A DNA stretch of 64,000 bases from Verrucomicrobium sp. (GTDB lineage: Bacteria > Verrucomicrobiota > Verrucomicrobiia > Methylacidiphilales > UBA1321), in NCBI GenBank assembly GCA_017849585.1, contig JAFIGT010000039.1:62001-126000 (forward strand), written 5' to 3'. The position numbers and the translations under genes were made by a program. How positions within the stretch are numbered: position 1 is the first letter of the stretch; every line of letters starts with the position of its first letter. Below, in pieces: positions 9,706 through 19,034 of the stretch. The notes under the pieces were generated by a model. It searched no databases, was not told the DNA's origin, and saw nothing but the letters and a program-made list of their open reading frames with translations.

Positions 9706-10259
9706 TGAATTTTAGCGCTGTCTTGTTGGCAGGCGGAAAATCGACGCGAATGGGACGCGATAAGGCGTCACTGCCATATCTGGGGCGCATGCTATGGCAA
9801 CATCAGGTTGAAACCCTTCGCGCAGCTGGAGCGGCCGAGATTCTGATCTCGGGTCCACCAGATGGAGTCTATGCGGATTCCGGGTGTGCGATCATTTCGG
9901 ATGTGCATGCAAATTGCGGACCGATGGGCGGGTTATATTCCACACTGGCGAAAGCTACCTATGGACATGTGTTGCTGCTGGCCGTCGATCTTCCCCACAT
10001 GACCAGCGAATACTTGAAGCGGCTCGGATCGAAATGCCAGCCTGGCCAGGGTGCGGTGGGAATCAAGATGGCGTATGAACCGTTGGCGGCTTATTATCCA
10101 AAGGAACTTTTCCCGTTACTGGAAGAGCATATCCTGAAGCATGAGTACTCGTTTCAAAAATTGATCGAGCAAGCCAAGTTGTGTGGATTAATGGCGGGCT
10201 TTCCCATCGCGCAAGACGACCTTGCTCATTTTTATAATTGGAATCGACCACAAGAATAA
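9702..10259 (+). CDS. mobA: Molybdenum cofactor guanylyltransferase
   Basis: A 185-residue nucleotidyltransferase. The N-terminal loop LAGGKSTRMGRDK (residues 9-21) is the GTP-binding signature of MobA, and the Asp in AVDLPHM is the expected metal-binding residue. MobA attaches GMP to molybdopterin to make the MGD cofactor that NasA-type enzymes need. The gene overlaps the MOSC gene by four bases and ends the nitrate/cofactor block. It is slightly shorter than Escherichia coli MobA (about 194 residues) but appears complete, with the C-terminal FYNWNRPQE motif typical of the family. Confidence 0.92.
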   Translation: MMNFSAVLLAGGKSTRMGRDKASLPYLGRMLWQHQVETLRAAGAAEILISGPPDGVYADSGCAIISDVHANCGPMGGLYSTLAKATYGHVLLLAVDLPHMTSEYLKRLGSKCQPGQGAVGIKMAYEPLAAYYPKELFPLLEEHILKHEYSFQKLIEQAKLCGLMAGFPIAQDDLAHFYNWNRPQE

Positions 10260-10455
10260 TTCACGCGGACAGTCCGCACGAAGACCAGGTTGTAAATTTC
10301 CATTACAAGTGAAAATGCTCGCCATTTGAATAGTTTCAGATCCACGCCGCTTGTCGGTTTCAGTGGGGCCCCATACCTTTTTAGTGAAATGGACCGACGC
10401 ATACTTCGGTGCAATGAAGCAGCATTAAGAGAGGAAAAATAAAAACTCCACCGCT
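10260..10455. promoter_or_regulatory. Leader region of the PEP-CTERM gene with two short inverted repeats
   Basis: This 196-base gap separates mobA from the first gene of the next module. Two inverted repeats are visible. GCGGAC-A-GTCCGC lies at 10265-10277, and TTGTAA-N7-TTACAA lies at 10290-10308. Neither is followed by a T-run, so they look more like protein-binding sites than terminators. A LacI-type regulator is encoded at the end of this module (15517) and could be the binder, but that is inference. Confidence 0.35.
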
Positions 10456-11322
10456 ATGAATCTATACAGAAATCCATTTTGTCGCTGGTCTCTATTAAAT
10501 TTGGTCGTATTGATCCTTGCTGGATTTGGTTTAGCCGAGAGTCGTGGGCAGGTCATCACCGGATTCGAAACAACGGATGGTGGCTATGTGAACGGTGGCT
10601 CGCTGACGGGAGTTACGGATACATCCGCAGGTGCGGCATGGGGTAGCGCGGCAAGCATTACCGCATCGAACCTGAATCCGTATCAAGGCGCTCAGGCCGT
10701 GCGCATTAATGATACCAGTACCAGCTTGGCGGGCGGGGATAGCTTGAATCTGGCGAACTCGGCGTCGCTACTTAATGCGCCTTTTCGTTTTCAGGTCTCA
10801 TTTGCGGTTGGTGCCGGATATAGCACGGGAACGAATCTACAGTTCTTTCTGGAATATGGTGGGACGGGAGCGGCCAATAATAAGGATTGGGTGCGAATCA
10901 ATTTTGATAATGACATCCTGCGTCTCTATACAGGAGATGGATTGGGAGGCGTCACGGGGGCTAATTTGGGATTGTACACGAACTATTCCGATTTTGGCGG
11001 CTATGTGTCATTCGACTTGGTTATTGATCCTGTGACGCACAAATACACCCAGGTGATTGTTTCGGGCGCCAAGACGACGATAAATTGGACCAGTACCATC
11101 ACCTCGAATGCCGATGGAGGGGCGATTCCCTGGACGGCCTCAGCAGGCAATCCGGGCACGATGCTGAATCTTATTACCGGCTCAAATGACACGATCGTGG
11201 TCGATGTGGATGCACTGAGCGTAACCGCAATTCCAGAGCCAGGGGCAATCTCGCTGCTTTTACTCGGTGTGGGTGCATTGGCGCGGGTCGGCAGGATGCG
11301 GCGGCTTCGTAATCATCGGTAA
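10456..11322 (+). CDS. Secreted PEP-CTERM protein, possibly a carbohydrate-binding jelly roll
   Basis: A 288-residue exported protein with an N-terminal signal peptide (hydrophobic residues about 13-27). The body is rich in Gly, Thr, Asn and Ser. The C-terminal sorting signal is IPEP, then a hydrophobic stretch, then an Arg-rich tail (RMRRLRNHR). PEP-CTERM proteins are processed by exosortases in bacteria that make extracellular polymers. No exosortase gene is in the window. The early ITGFETTDGG and later TVVDVDALSV-like edge suggest a beta-sandwich of the carbohydrate-binding type, although I cannot assign a family. It is followed at 35 bases by another secreted protein and then a GH-A hydrolase, so it likely works at the same surface substrate. 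Confidence 0.85.
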   Translation: MNLYRNPFCRWSLLNLVVLILAGFGLAESRGQVITGFETTDGGYVNGGSLTGVTDTSAGAAWGSAASITASNLNPYQGAQAVRINDTSTSLAGGDSLNLANSASLLNAPFRFQVSFAVGAGYSTGTNLQFFLEYGGTGAANNKDWVRINFDNDILRLYTGDGLGGVTGANLGLYTNYSDFGGYVSFDLVIDPVTHKYTQVIVSGAKTTINWTSTITSNADGGAIPWTASAGNPGTMLNLITGSNDTIVVDVDALSVTAIPEPGAISLLLLGVGALARVGRMRRLRNHR

Positions 11323-11357
11323 GGGATGTCCGTAATTCCAAAGAAAGGATTCTAGTT

Positions 11358-11999
11358 ATGGAAAAAATCAAAAATTTCTTCGGTTGTTTGGCGGCTGGCG
11401 TCAGTCTGTTGTGTACGCTGGGTGGTAATCTGGCGTGGTCTGCGCAGAATCTCGCTCGCATTGATATTATCAGCAGCCCGCGGGACGAAATTGATCTGGA
11501 GATTGGCGCTTGTTCGTCGGGCGCGAAGGTAATGCATGCGGACTGGCTCAATGCGGGTCAGAAAACCCGATTCGTCACGGCTCTTTTTCCCACGACGACA
11601 GATTGGCAGGAAGGTTTCCTGACGATTACTCCTTCGAAGAGTGGTAATGTTTCGCTTACTCTGATGGGGACATATTTGGTGGAGGATCCAGCCACGAAAA
11701 AAATCCGGTGCATTCAGATCGATTTTGATGATGTGCAGGCTGACAGTATTGTGATTAAAAACGGTGGCTTTGAAAAAAAGGAGAATGAAAATCGACCTGC
11801 CTCTTGGAGCGTGGCAGATCTTCAATCCGGAAATCCACCTGTCGATGACTCCAATCGGGCGAGGGTGGAAGGTGGCAGCGCGAAGGCTGGATCACATTTT
11901 ATACGGGTCTGGCATAATTCCCGCATCTCTCAATCGTTCTTTGTAGAGGCCAAAACACCGATCACCATTCGCTTTTACTATCGCCTGAGTGATAAATAA
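11358..11999 (+). CDS. Secreted protein of unknown function with NGGFE motif
   Basis: A 213-residue protein with a signal peptide ending near AWSAQ. I do not recognise a family over its whole length. The second half begins with IKNGGFE and has SWSV and GSHFIRVWH further on. This pattern, start of a domain with N-G-F-E and later an AGSHFIRV strand, is common in CBM4/9-like beta-sandwich domains. There is no membrane anchor or PEP-CTERM tail. AAAGGA sits about nine bases before the ATG. It lies between the PEP-CTERM gene and the GH-A hydrolase on the same strand and is probably cotranscribed with them. Confidence 0.75.
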   Translation: MEKIKNFFGCLAAGVSLLCTLGGNLAWSAQNLARIDIISSPRDEIDLEIGACSSGAKVMHADWLNAGQKTRFVTALFPTTTDWQEGFLTITPSKSGNVSLTLMGTYLVEDPATKKIRCIQIDFDDVQADSIVIKNGGFEKKENENRPASWSVADLQSGNPPVDDSNRARVEGGSAKAGSHFIRVWHNSRISQSFFVEAKTPITIRFYYRLSDK

Positions 12000-12048
12000 T
12001 CAGGTCGAATGTCGGTATGATTTGGCTCTCTCTTGCCTGGTTGCTCTT

Positions 12049-14706
12049 ATGAAAATCATTACAGTTTTATCCTTCATTGGCATGACGGGGCTGTTCCTGA
12101 CAGCGTCTACCCCCTCCCAAGCTGCGGAGCGCGGTGTAATGGATTACTGGGCACCGGGCGTTCTCAATCCCGAGTCCGGAACCGTGGAAATGGATTTGAA
12201 GTTTCTGCGGTCACGCGAAGAAATGCTGAGTGATTACTTCTTCGTATTTCGCGCCACGGGTAATTCCTCGCTCGAAATGACGACGGTTCTGGGACTCGTT
12301 TTCTGCCCGCCTGGCGATAATCGTGATTTTCTGGCACTGGCACGTAGTAATGCAGGCGCGAGCGCCATCTCTCCGGAGGCGCTGGATTTTGAGGCGAATA
12401 AAACCTACCGTTTGGCTTTTACCTGGGGCGATGGTCAGCACAGTTTTTGGTTGAACGGAAAACTTCTAGGCCGAGGCGCATTGAAGGTACCGCTCGCTCT
12501 TTTGCCGGATCGCTTTCGTGCTGGAAAGCTGGGCTCCTTTGAAGTCGAAAAATTGCGGGTTTCTGATTTGGCTCGCTCCGGCATGGAGTTGCAGAAAAAG
12601 GCGGAATTGAAAGTGGATGAGCATACCACGTTATGGGATGAGCGTACCCTACAGCAGCCGGCACTTGGAAAAACCAATTGGCAGGAAAAAACATTTGGCG
12701 CGTGGGCCTTTCCTGAACGGGCACCGGCAAAGCTTGTGACGGCTGTGGGGCAACCACTATCCGTGCCGCTGCGTTTGGTGAATTACACGTCAAATGATGC
12801 GGTGGTGGAGATCAAATGCGATCTGTTCACGCGACTCGGTAAAGCTGCTGGAACGCAGACTTATCAAGTTCCTGTGAAATCGGGAGTTTTATATGCTCCG
12901 CATGAATTAGCAATGCCTGCCGTGGGGCGGCCGGGTTACTATAATATCAAGATCACGGTGAAATCTCCGCAAGGTCGAGAGTCGATGTATGACTGGTCAT
13001 ATGTCGTTCAGCCGGTAGAGAAGGCAGCGCCCGGTAAGCTGGCTGATTATCTCGGACATCATCACCACTTCAACAAGCCCGATGCGTACACCCAATTAGG
13101 GATTCGTTGGCATCGGGCGTGGGGCAATGAGCGCAGTTTTCTGTGGTGTAATGTAGAACCTGCGTCGGGCGAATTTCAGTGGGCCCAAGCGGATGAGGAC
13201 ATGGCGGCAGCGAAGAAGGCCGGCATCCAAGTGTTGGGAGTTTTGGGCTATCCGCCGACATGGGCCAGTTCGCGTTCCGAGGCTGAGGTGAATCGGTTGA
13301 AGGGAAAGGCAGCTTCCGAATTTCTGCGTCGTCCGGAGCGATTCAAACCAAAGAATCTATTGGATTGGGAAAAATATATCCGCGCGGTGGTGCAGCGTTA
13401 TCATGGGCAGGTCAAGCACTGGGAAATCTATAACGAGGTCGATTTTCATCCACCCTTTGTATTCGCCAGTTTTAGTGGATCGACAGAGGACTATTACCAA
13501 CTCCTCGAGTCGGCACATCGGATTATCAAGGAGATTGATCCAGAGTCCCAGGTCTTGACCTCTGGCTTCAGTCTTTCGCAAGGTGCCACGGACACCGGCA
13601 TGCCGGCCGCGCTGATGAAGATGGGGGCTGCGAAATCGTTCGATATTTTCAATGTGCACGGCTATGCGGGGCGCAATGACACGATCGCTGCGGCGTTGGC
13701 CGCGGCGCGAGCGGCCAAGCCCAATGTGCCGCTGTGGCAGACGGAGCGGCAATATATGGGAGGGTTCCAGGATGAATACGAGGCCATATCGACCGCTTTC
13801 TGGTGTCTCGACAACGGCTTCTCGAAGTTCTTTTTTCATGAAGCGGACATGGATCGCTTTTATGGAAATCTCAAGCCGACTCCTTATTTTGCCGTAACGG
13901 CCGAATTGTCGCGGCAACTTCGCGTATGTGATAGCTACGTTGGCAAGATCGAGGGATTGGGTGGGTCTTGTGCTGGGTGGCAACTGAAGCGTACCGATGG
14001 AGGACGGCTCTACGTCTTTGCGGCGAATAGCGGCATAGTCCGGTTGACTTTAACCGCGGATAAAAGCGACATAGTGGTGGCGGTAACGGATCTCTACGGA
14101 GAGCCTGTATTTTCCGGAAAGTGGGATTCGGCCAAGCCGTTAGATTTTTCAGGGCTGATCTATCTTGTCAGTCCAGCGCCATTGAAGATTGCCAAGGTGG
14201 AGCGATTGGTGGGCAATGCGGTGGCTAATCCGGGATTTGAAATGCGCGAGGGAGATTACCTGATGGATCCCACGGCAGCGCGTCCTGTCTATTGGAAATT
14301 GAGCGCGGAAGATCCCGAGCGTAAAAACTTTGGTTACATCAAGGGAGCTCATACAGGCGAATGCGCGATTCGATTCGCGACTGGCACGAACGCCAAAGGC
14401 GTGTGGGTGAGCCAACCTGTGACTCTTGATTCAGCCGGGGAATGGGTCCTATCGGCTTGGGTGCGAATCCAAAAGGGAGTCTCGGTTCGTATGAGATTCT
14501 CGCTGCAAATTCCGGGTTCGTCGATGCCGAGCGCAGCGAACGCGCTTGCGGTGGAGGGGACGGGTGAGTGGCAGCAGCTGACGGTGAGACAGAAGATTTC
14601 CGGATCGGGAGTCCGAGGGACCGTTTTCGTGGGGATTCAAGAGGGAGAGGGCGTGGTGGAAGTGGATGATGTGGAATTGTTGCCACAAACGCCGGCGACT
14701 CCATAG
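12049..14706 (+). CDS. Secreted clan GH-A glycoside hydrolase (GH39-like) with carbohydrate-binding ends
   Basis: An 885-residue exported enzyme. The signal peptide ends after PSQA. Residues about 28-190 look like a concanavalin/laminin-G-like domain, followed by a beta-sandwich linker. The barrel spans about residues 330-640. Its acid/base glutamate is E463 in HWEIYNEV and its nucleophile is probably E566 in LWQTERQ. The C-terminal part (from about NPGFEMREG) resembles a CBM4/9 domain ending in VDDVELL. This arrangement matches GH39-like or related endo-acting enzymes, though the exact family and the substrate are uncertain. I place the start at the ATG at 12049, where the signal peptide begins; the frame is open 60 bases further upstream. 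It is the enzyme of the first PEP-CTERM module. Confidence 0.82.
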   Translation: MKIITVLSFIGMTGLFLTASTPSQAAERGVMDYWAPGVLNPESGTVEMDLKFLRSREEMLSDYFFVFRATGNSSLEMTTVLGLVFCPPGDNRDFLALARSNAGASAISPEALDFEANKTYRLAFTWGDGQHSFWLNGKLLGRGALKVPLALLPDRFRAGKLGSFEVEKLRVSDLARSGMELQKKAELKVDEHTTLWDERTLQQPALGKTNWQEKTFGAWAFPERAPAKLVTAVGQPLSVPLRLVNYTSNDAVVEIKCDLFTRLGKAAGTQTYQVPVKSGVLYAPHELAMPAVGRPGYYNIKITVKSPQGRESMYDWSYVVQPVEKAAPGKLADYLGHHHHFNKPDAYTQLGIRWHRAWGNERSFLWCNVEPASGEFQWAQADEDMAAAKKAGIQVLGVLGYPPTWASSRSEAEVNRLKGKAASEFLRRPERFKPKNLLDWEKYIRAVVQRYHGQVKHWEIYNEVDFHPPFVFASFSGSTEDYYQLLESAHRIIKEIDPESQVLTSGFSLSQGATDTGMPAALMKMGAAKSFDIFNVHGYAGRNDTIAAALAAARAAKPNVPLWQTERQYMGGFQDEYEAISTAFWCLDNGFSKFFFHEADMDRFYGNLKPTPYFAVTAELSRQLRVCDSYVGKIEGLGGSCAGWQLKRTDGGRLYVFAANSGIVRLTLTADKSDIVVAVTDLYGEPVFSGKWDSAKPLDFSGLIYLVSPAPLKIAKVERLVGNAVANPGFEMREGDYLMDPTAARPVYWKLSAEDPERKNFGYIKGAHTGECAIRFATGTNAKGVWVSQPVTLDSAGEWVLSAWVRIQKGVSVRMRFSLQIPGSSMPSAANALAVEGTGEWQQLTVRQKISGSGVRGTVFVGIQEGEGVVEVDDVELLPQTPATP

Positions 14707-14719
14707 AAGAACGAGAAAT

Positions 14720-15382
14720 ATGACCACCACGGGCTCAAATACGAATCAATACGGGGTGGGGTGGCGAAGTCCAGAGCCGACTTGTCGCCGTACAGCTTTC
14801 ACCTTGATCGAATTATTGGTCACGATATCGATCATTGGGATCCTGGCTGCACTGGCGCTACCTGCTTTCAGCTCTGCTCGGGCCAGGGGGAAATCCCTGC
14901 AATGTCAGGCGAATTTGCGGCAGATCGGGGTGGCGATGACTGGCTACCTTAGCGACAATAACCAGGAGTACCCCCGGGCTTACAATGCCACATCAGGCGC
15001 CACCACCTGGATGCAAAAACTGGCTCCTTACGCGGGGATTCCAGAGAATCAAATGGGACCGGCGCCACTCAAGCGTGCGATAGGGATTTTTCTCTGCCCG
15101 GAGTATCGACCGGCTGGTCGTGAGGTGGCTTACGCTCTGAACTATTCAATCGATCCAACACAAATCTACAAATCATGGAACTACCGTCCCTTGAGCGTTT
15201 CCGGAGCGAATCTTTTTCTGATTGTCGAAGTGGCGATGAATTCAGACCTTTATTCACCGAATCGGGATGGTGAGGTGGCGAAACGTCATCCAGCATCTTC
15301 GGCGAACTATCTGTTTGTCGATGGCCACGTGGAAAATATCAAGGGTCAAGTACCATCTACGGACCCGAGATGGACTCCCTGA
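14720..15382 (+). CDS. Type II pseudopilin-like protein (GspG-like, FVDGHVE C-terminal motif)
   Basis: A 220-residue protein with a prepilin N terminus. A short basic leader precedes A/FTLIELLVT, with the expected Glu at +5 and a long hydrophobic helix ending near PAFSSAR. The residue before the cleavage point is Ala, not the usual Gly. The C terminus has HPASSANYLFVDGHVE, close to the H-X9-DG pattern common in Verrucomicrobiota, Lentisphaerota and Planctomycetota. Such proteins are processed by prepilin peptidase and assemble in the inner membrane or in a pseudopilus. It follows the GH-A hydrolase by 13 bases. A secretion or display role for that enzyme is a reasonable inference but untested. 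Confidence 0.85.
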   Translation: MTTTGSNTNQYGVGWRSPEPTCRRTAFTLIELLVTISIIGILAALALPAFSSARARGKSLQCQANLRQIGVAMTGYLSDNNQEYPRAYNATSGATTWMQKLAPYAGIPENQMGPAPLKRAIGIFLCPEYRPAGREVAYALNYSIDPTQIYKSWNYRPLSVSGANLFLIVEVAMNSDLYSPNRDGEVAKRHPASSANYLFVDGHVENIKGQVPSTDPRWTP

Positions 15383-15516
15383 ATTTGGCGAGGGTTCTCG
15401 TTACCGCATGAGTTTCTTCATTTGGCAGGAACGAATTGTGCCTGGCAGAAAAAGGCTCGATCTTTTCTTCCATCTGTTATGATGGTCCATGGCTTGTGCG
15501 CGATGGTGCTGACTCT

Positions 15517-16545
15517 ATGAGCGAAAACCGAACTCCAATCCTGGCGGACGTGGCGAAATTGGTGGGCGTGGCGATTGCCACGTGTTCAATGGCCTTGCGG
15601 GATGATCCACGGATTTCGGCCGCCACGCGCAAGCGGGTCAAGGAGGCGGCCAAGACAATTGGCTATGAGCCCGACCCCTTGCTTGCGGCATTGGTGACGC
15701 GGCGTCGGCAGACGAAGCGCGTGTACGCCAATCTGGCGACGGTGATGGATGATCGCTGGCTCAAGGAAAAGCGTCAGGAATGGGCGGAATTATTGAACGC
15801 GGGAATGCAACGCGCCTGCGGTCAGCTGGGTTATCATCTGGAAAATCTTTACGTGTTGCGTGATCTGGGTGGGGGCAAGGATGGCGATCGGATTTTTCGC
15901 GCACGCGGCATCCAGGGATTGATTTTGCTGCCGACGCCTGATGGCTGCCTCGATTTTGAGATTGATTGGAGTCGCTATGCGGTCGTGACGATCGGAAATA
16001 CCACGACCAGTCAGCCTTTTCACCGCATTGCCACGGACGCCTTTGCGGCGATGAGTCTCGTGTGCACCAAGCTGAAGGAATTGGGCTATCGCAGAGTAGG
16101 GCTGGCGAATTGGATGCCGCTGGAGCGCCGATTGCGTTACGAGTGGCTGGGGGCCATGACGAAGGAACAATATTTGCCCGGCGGGTTGAAGGTGGTAACT
16201 CCCCATCTGCCCATGGAATTGACGAAAACCGGCTTTCTCGACTGGGTTCGCAAAGAGAAACCGGAGTGCGTCGTGACGGGCAATGAGGATATTCCAGAAT
16301 GGTTGGAGTCGGGAGGGTTCAAAGTGCCGGATAAAGTCGGCGTGGCTTTCCTGGGAAAAGACACGATCGCGAAATCAAAGGCGGCGGGCATTTTGCAGCA
16401 TATGGATATTCTCGGCGAATGCGCGGTCAAGCAACTGCATGCCATGCTGGCTTGCAGCGAACGGTCATTCCCGGGGGTGCCTCGCGAAATTCTGATTTAT
16501 CCCCAGTGGGGGGATGGTTATACCTTGCGGTCGCAGGGCAAATAA
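15517..16545 (+). CDS. LacI-family transcriptional regulator
   Basis: A 342-residue regulator. Residues about 6-30 form the LacI helix-turn-helix (ILADVAKLVGVAIATCSMAL), followed by the hinge segment DDPRISAATRKRVKEAAKTI. The rest is a periplasmic-binding-protein-like sensor domain. The phrase YEPDPLLAALVTRRR after the hinge is characteristic of a Verrucomicrobiota LacI subgroup. I chose the ATG at 15517. The longer frame from 15436 adds residues that precede the normal start of the DNA-binding domain. The gene ends the first PEP-CTERM/GH-A module and probably controls it. Its 3' end overlaps the convergent GH20 gene by 28 bases. Confidence 0.9.
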   Translation: MSENRTPILADVAKLVGVAIATCSMALRDDPRISAATRKRVKEAAKTIGYEPDPLLAALVTRRRQTKRVYANLATVMDDRWLKEKRQEWAELLNAGMQRACGQLGYHLENLYVLRDLGGGKDGDRIFRARGIQGLILLPTPDGCLDFEIDWSRYAVVTIGNTTTSQPFHRIATDAFAAMSLVCTKLKELGYRRVGLANWMPLERRLRYEWLGAMTKEQYLPGGLKVVTPHLPMELTKTGFLDWVRKEKPECVVTGNEDIPEWLESGGFKVPDKVGVAFLGKDTIAKSKAAGILQHMDILGECAVKQLHAMLACSERSFPGVPREILIYPQWGDGYTLRSQGK

Positions 16546-19010
16546 CGAGCAGGATTCAGACGCTGCAGTGCCCGGTCGATATGCTCGGGAACACAGCGGC
16601 CCGCATAGGTTTTACGATAGTTCGATTCAAATCGATGGAGGAGCACCGGCAAAGATGGCCCACGGCGTTTTGTGGCTAGTTGAATGGACCGCGTATCTTT
16701 CCGACCGGTGATTGCCACGAGAATAATATATCCTGCGGCATGGGTGGAGCGGAGGACGATACGGTCAATGGATTGGTCCGGATGCGGGTTGATCCATGGA
16801 GCCAGGTAAAGCATGCGGCGTCCCAGATCGTGCGCGTTGCTAAAGCCCTGCCAGGCGACAAGAGCTTCAGCTGGCGCTTCCTTACCCATGTTCCAATCAC
16901 CAACATGGGTATCGGCCACGATGGGCATCAGGTTCCGGCTCCCGTTGGTGTAATGAATTTCGTAACAGGCGATCGCTGTCCCAGGTGCTGCATAGGCGGC
17001 CGTATGAAAGAAAAAAAGGCGATTAAATTTCTTCCCTTTTAATGGAACGGTAGCGATCTCCGCTCCATTGGGATTGTGCTCGCCTTGAAGCAAAATGGCA
17101 TTGGATTGACCACGCTGATGATCGCTAATCTTCAAGGTGACGCCATGGGTGCGATGCTTGCCCGGCTTGAGCGCAAGATTGGTACCCGTGAGGGCCGGAA
17201 TAACACGCTGGGTTCGACCGTTGCAAGCACCAGTGAGATCAATCGGAAAATCCTTTCCTTGGCCAAGTTGGGGCAAAAGTCTGGCGGTGGCTTGTCTTCG
17301 AGCGGCGGAGCGTAAAGCAGCCATATCAAGAGACGGTTCGATGACTTCGAGCAATTCTCGATTGCGCTGACAATGCTGCTTTGTCGTCTTCCAGAAGGTA
17401 CGCAACGATTTCTCCAGTGTTGTAGTTGGGAGCGCTTCGGTGACGCGAAATTCTGGTGCGTGCTGAGAATAATTTTGCGCGTCGTAGTAGTTCACGGCCT
17501 TCGCGAAGCGACTGCCCGAGCCAAGATAGAGAGCATCGAAACGCTGGAGATATGATTCGATCGATTCGTCTCGCGGATGCCAGGAATAATCGCCTGCTGC
17601 GGCAAGGTCAGTCCAGGCCGTGAGGAGGGAGGCAAAGGTACTCCAATAGGTGTGGATGAGACCGCGCCCGCCAGCGGCTTTGACCCCCTGTGCCATCGAC
17701 TTGGCATTACGAATGCGACTATGAAACCCGGCGAAAGGGAATTCCTCGACCACCGGACTCCCCGCGGAGGCTCCAAGAGTTTCGAATCCTTGATCTTGAA
17801 AAAAGCGCAAATAGGGCCACGGCGTGAAATCCGGCTTCGTGGAACGTTGAAACCAGTAGGGTTGGTAGAGCTTGCGTAGATGACGCGGGATGGAGGGCAG
17901 ATCCTCGCGAAGTAGTTCCGTTGGCAATCCGTGTCCGATTTCCCATTTTTTGGCATCGGTACCCCAATAGTTCCAATACATGATGAGAGTCTCGCGAGGG
18001 TAATCGGCAAGACGCTCTGGATGGCTTGTCAACATGTCGTGCCACATCATCGGGCGACGACCCTGCTTCAGCATCCAGCCAATGAGCTCGTTATAATAAT
18101 TGAAGAAGAGGTCGGCAAGTTGTCCGCGGTCGGCAAATTTCTGGCAACGCGGGCAGAGTTTGTTGAAGCGGAATACTTCGTCGCCAGTGATGTTAACGTA
18201 TCGGGCATCGGAGTGGACATCGAGCACCTCTTGCCAGAGGTCCTTGATGAATGCTTTCGACTTCGGATTGCTGGCGCAAAGCTCCATGCTGGATGTGGGT
18301 ACTTCGCGCAGATGTTTGAGCGAGGGGTGGCAGAGGTAGTGTTCCTGATGCCCGAGCGAATCGACTGTCGGTATCAATTCGATAAAATTCTGCCTGGCTG
18401 TGGCAATGAGATCACGACATTGATCCTTAGTCAGTGCGGACGGGATGGCGATGAAGGGATATTTTTCCCAGGAAAAACTGCCATCATATTCGATTAGAAA
18501 GTAGTTGAACTTGAAGGAGGCAAGTTTCTCCAGAGTCTCCTTCAACTTTTCATAAGGCGGCATATGGCCACTTCCGAGAGTGAGGTGAACGCCTCGCATT
18601 TCGAGATCCGGCCAATCCAGCAGAACACCGCAAGGCAGGCGGTCGGACTGGACCAATAATTGTCCGAGTGTTTGCACTCCATAGAAGAGGCCGATAATGG
18701 TTTCCGCTTGGATGAGAATTTGATGCCGAGTGATTTCAAGACGATACGCTTGTTCGCGAAGGACTGCGGGAACGCTTTGGGGCAATCGTAGTGAGGAGAC
18801 GATTTGCACGCTCAATGTAGCGTTATCGCTGGTCTCCAATTGCCGCCAGCCGCAAGGGAGTCGACGATTCAGCAAATGCCGCACTCTAGAATCGCCGATA
18901 TCCCCTGCGACGCGCCATTTGCTCGGACTCACGAAAGAACCACTCTGTCTTTGAATATGTCGTGGTAGCGGAATCAGATTTTCGAATGAAACCACGGAAT
19001 GACTTTTCAT
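16518..19010 (-). CDS. GH20-family beta-N-acetylhexosaminidase-like protein
   Basis: An 830-residue protein without a clear signal peptide. The N-terminal part (about 1-130) has the GH20b fold pattern, including AYRLEIT and GLFYGVQTLGQLL. The catalytic barrel starts near PDLEMRGVH. The family's acid pair appears as D277-E278 in NITGDEV, where most GH20 enzymes have HIGGDE, so two flanking positions differ. GH20 enzymes remove terminal GlcNAc, GalNAc or their sulfated forms by substrate-assisted catalysis. The C-terminal 250 residues look like a beta-sandwich and are not assigned. It is the last gene of a minus-strand group with two Gfo/Idh/MocA-type proteins. Cytoplasmic location and action on imported oligosaccharides are inferred. 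Confidence 0.82.
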   Translation of the reverse strand: MKSHSVVSFENLIPLPRHIQRQSGSFVSPSKWRVAGDIGDSRVRHLLNRRLPCGWRQLETSDNATLSVQIVSSLRLPQSVPAVLREQAYRLEITRHQILIQAETIIGLFYGVQTLGQLLVQSDRLPCGVLLDWPDLEMRGVHLTLGSGHMPPYEKLKETLEKLASFKFNYFLIEYDGSFSWEKYPFIAIPSALTKDQCRDLIATARQNFIELIPTVDSLGHQEHYLCHPSLKHLREVPTSSMELCASNPKSKAFIKDLWQEVLDVHSDARYVNITGDEVFRFNKLCPRCQKFADRGQLADLFFNYYNELIGWMLKQGRRPMMWHDMLTSHPERLADYPRETLIMYWNYWGTDAKKWEIGHGLPTELLREDLPSIPRHLRKLYQPYWFQRSTKPDFTPWPYLRFFQDQGFETLGASAGSPVVEEFPFAGFHSRIRNAKSMAQGVKAAGGRGLIHTYWSTFASLLTAWTDLAAAGDYSWHPRDESIESYLQRFDALYLGSGSRFAKAVNYYDAQNYSQHAPEFRVTEALPTTTLEKSLRTFWKTTKQHCQRNRELLEVIEPSLDMAALRSAARRQATARLLPQLGQGKDFPIDLTGACNGRTQRVIPALTGTNLALKPGKHRTHGVTLKISDHQRGQSNAILLQGEHNPNGAEIATVPLKGKKFNRLFFFHTAAYAAPGTAIACYEIHYTNGSRNLMPIVADTHVGDWNMGKEAPAEALVAWQGFSNAHDLGRRMLYLAPWINPHPDQSIDRIVLRSTHAAGYIILVAITGRKDTRSIQLATKRRGPSLPVLLHRFESNYRKTYAGRCVPEHIDRALQRLNPARYLPCDRKV

Positions 19011-19034
19011 GACGCAGGGAATTGCAGAAAGACT

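Noticed and set aside
11230-11322. Sortase (LPXTG) anchor at the end of the secreted proteins
   Set aside because: The motif is PEP followed by a hydrophobic stretch and basic tail, which is the exosortase type.
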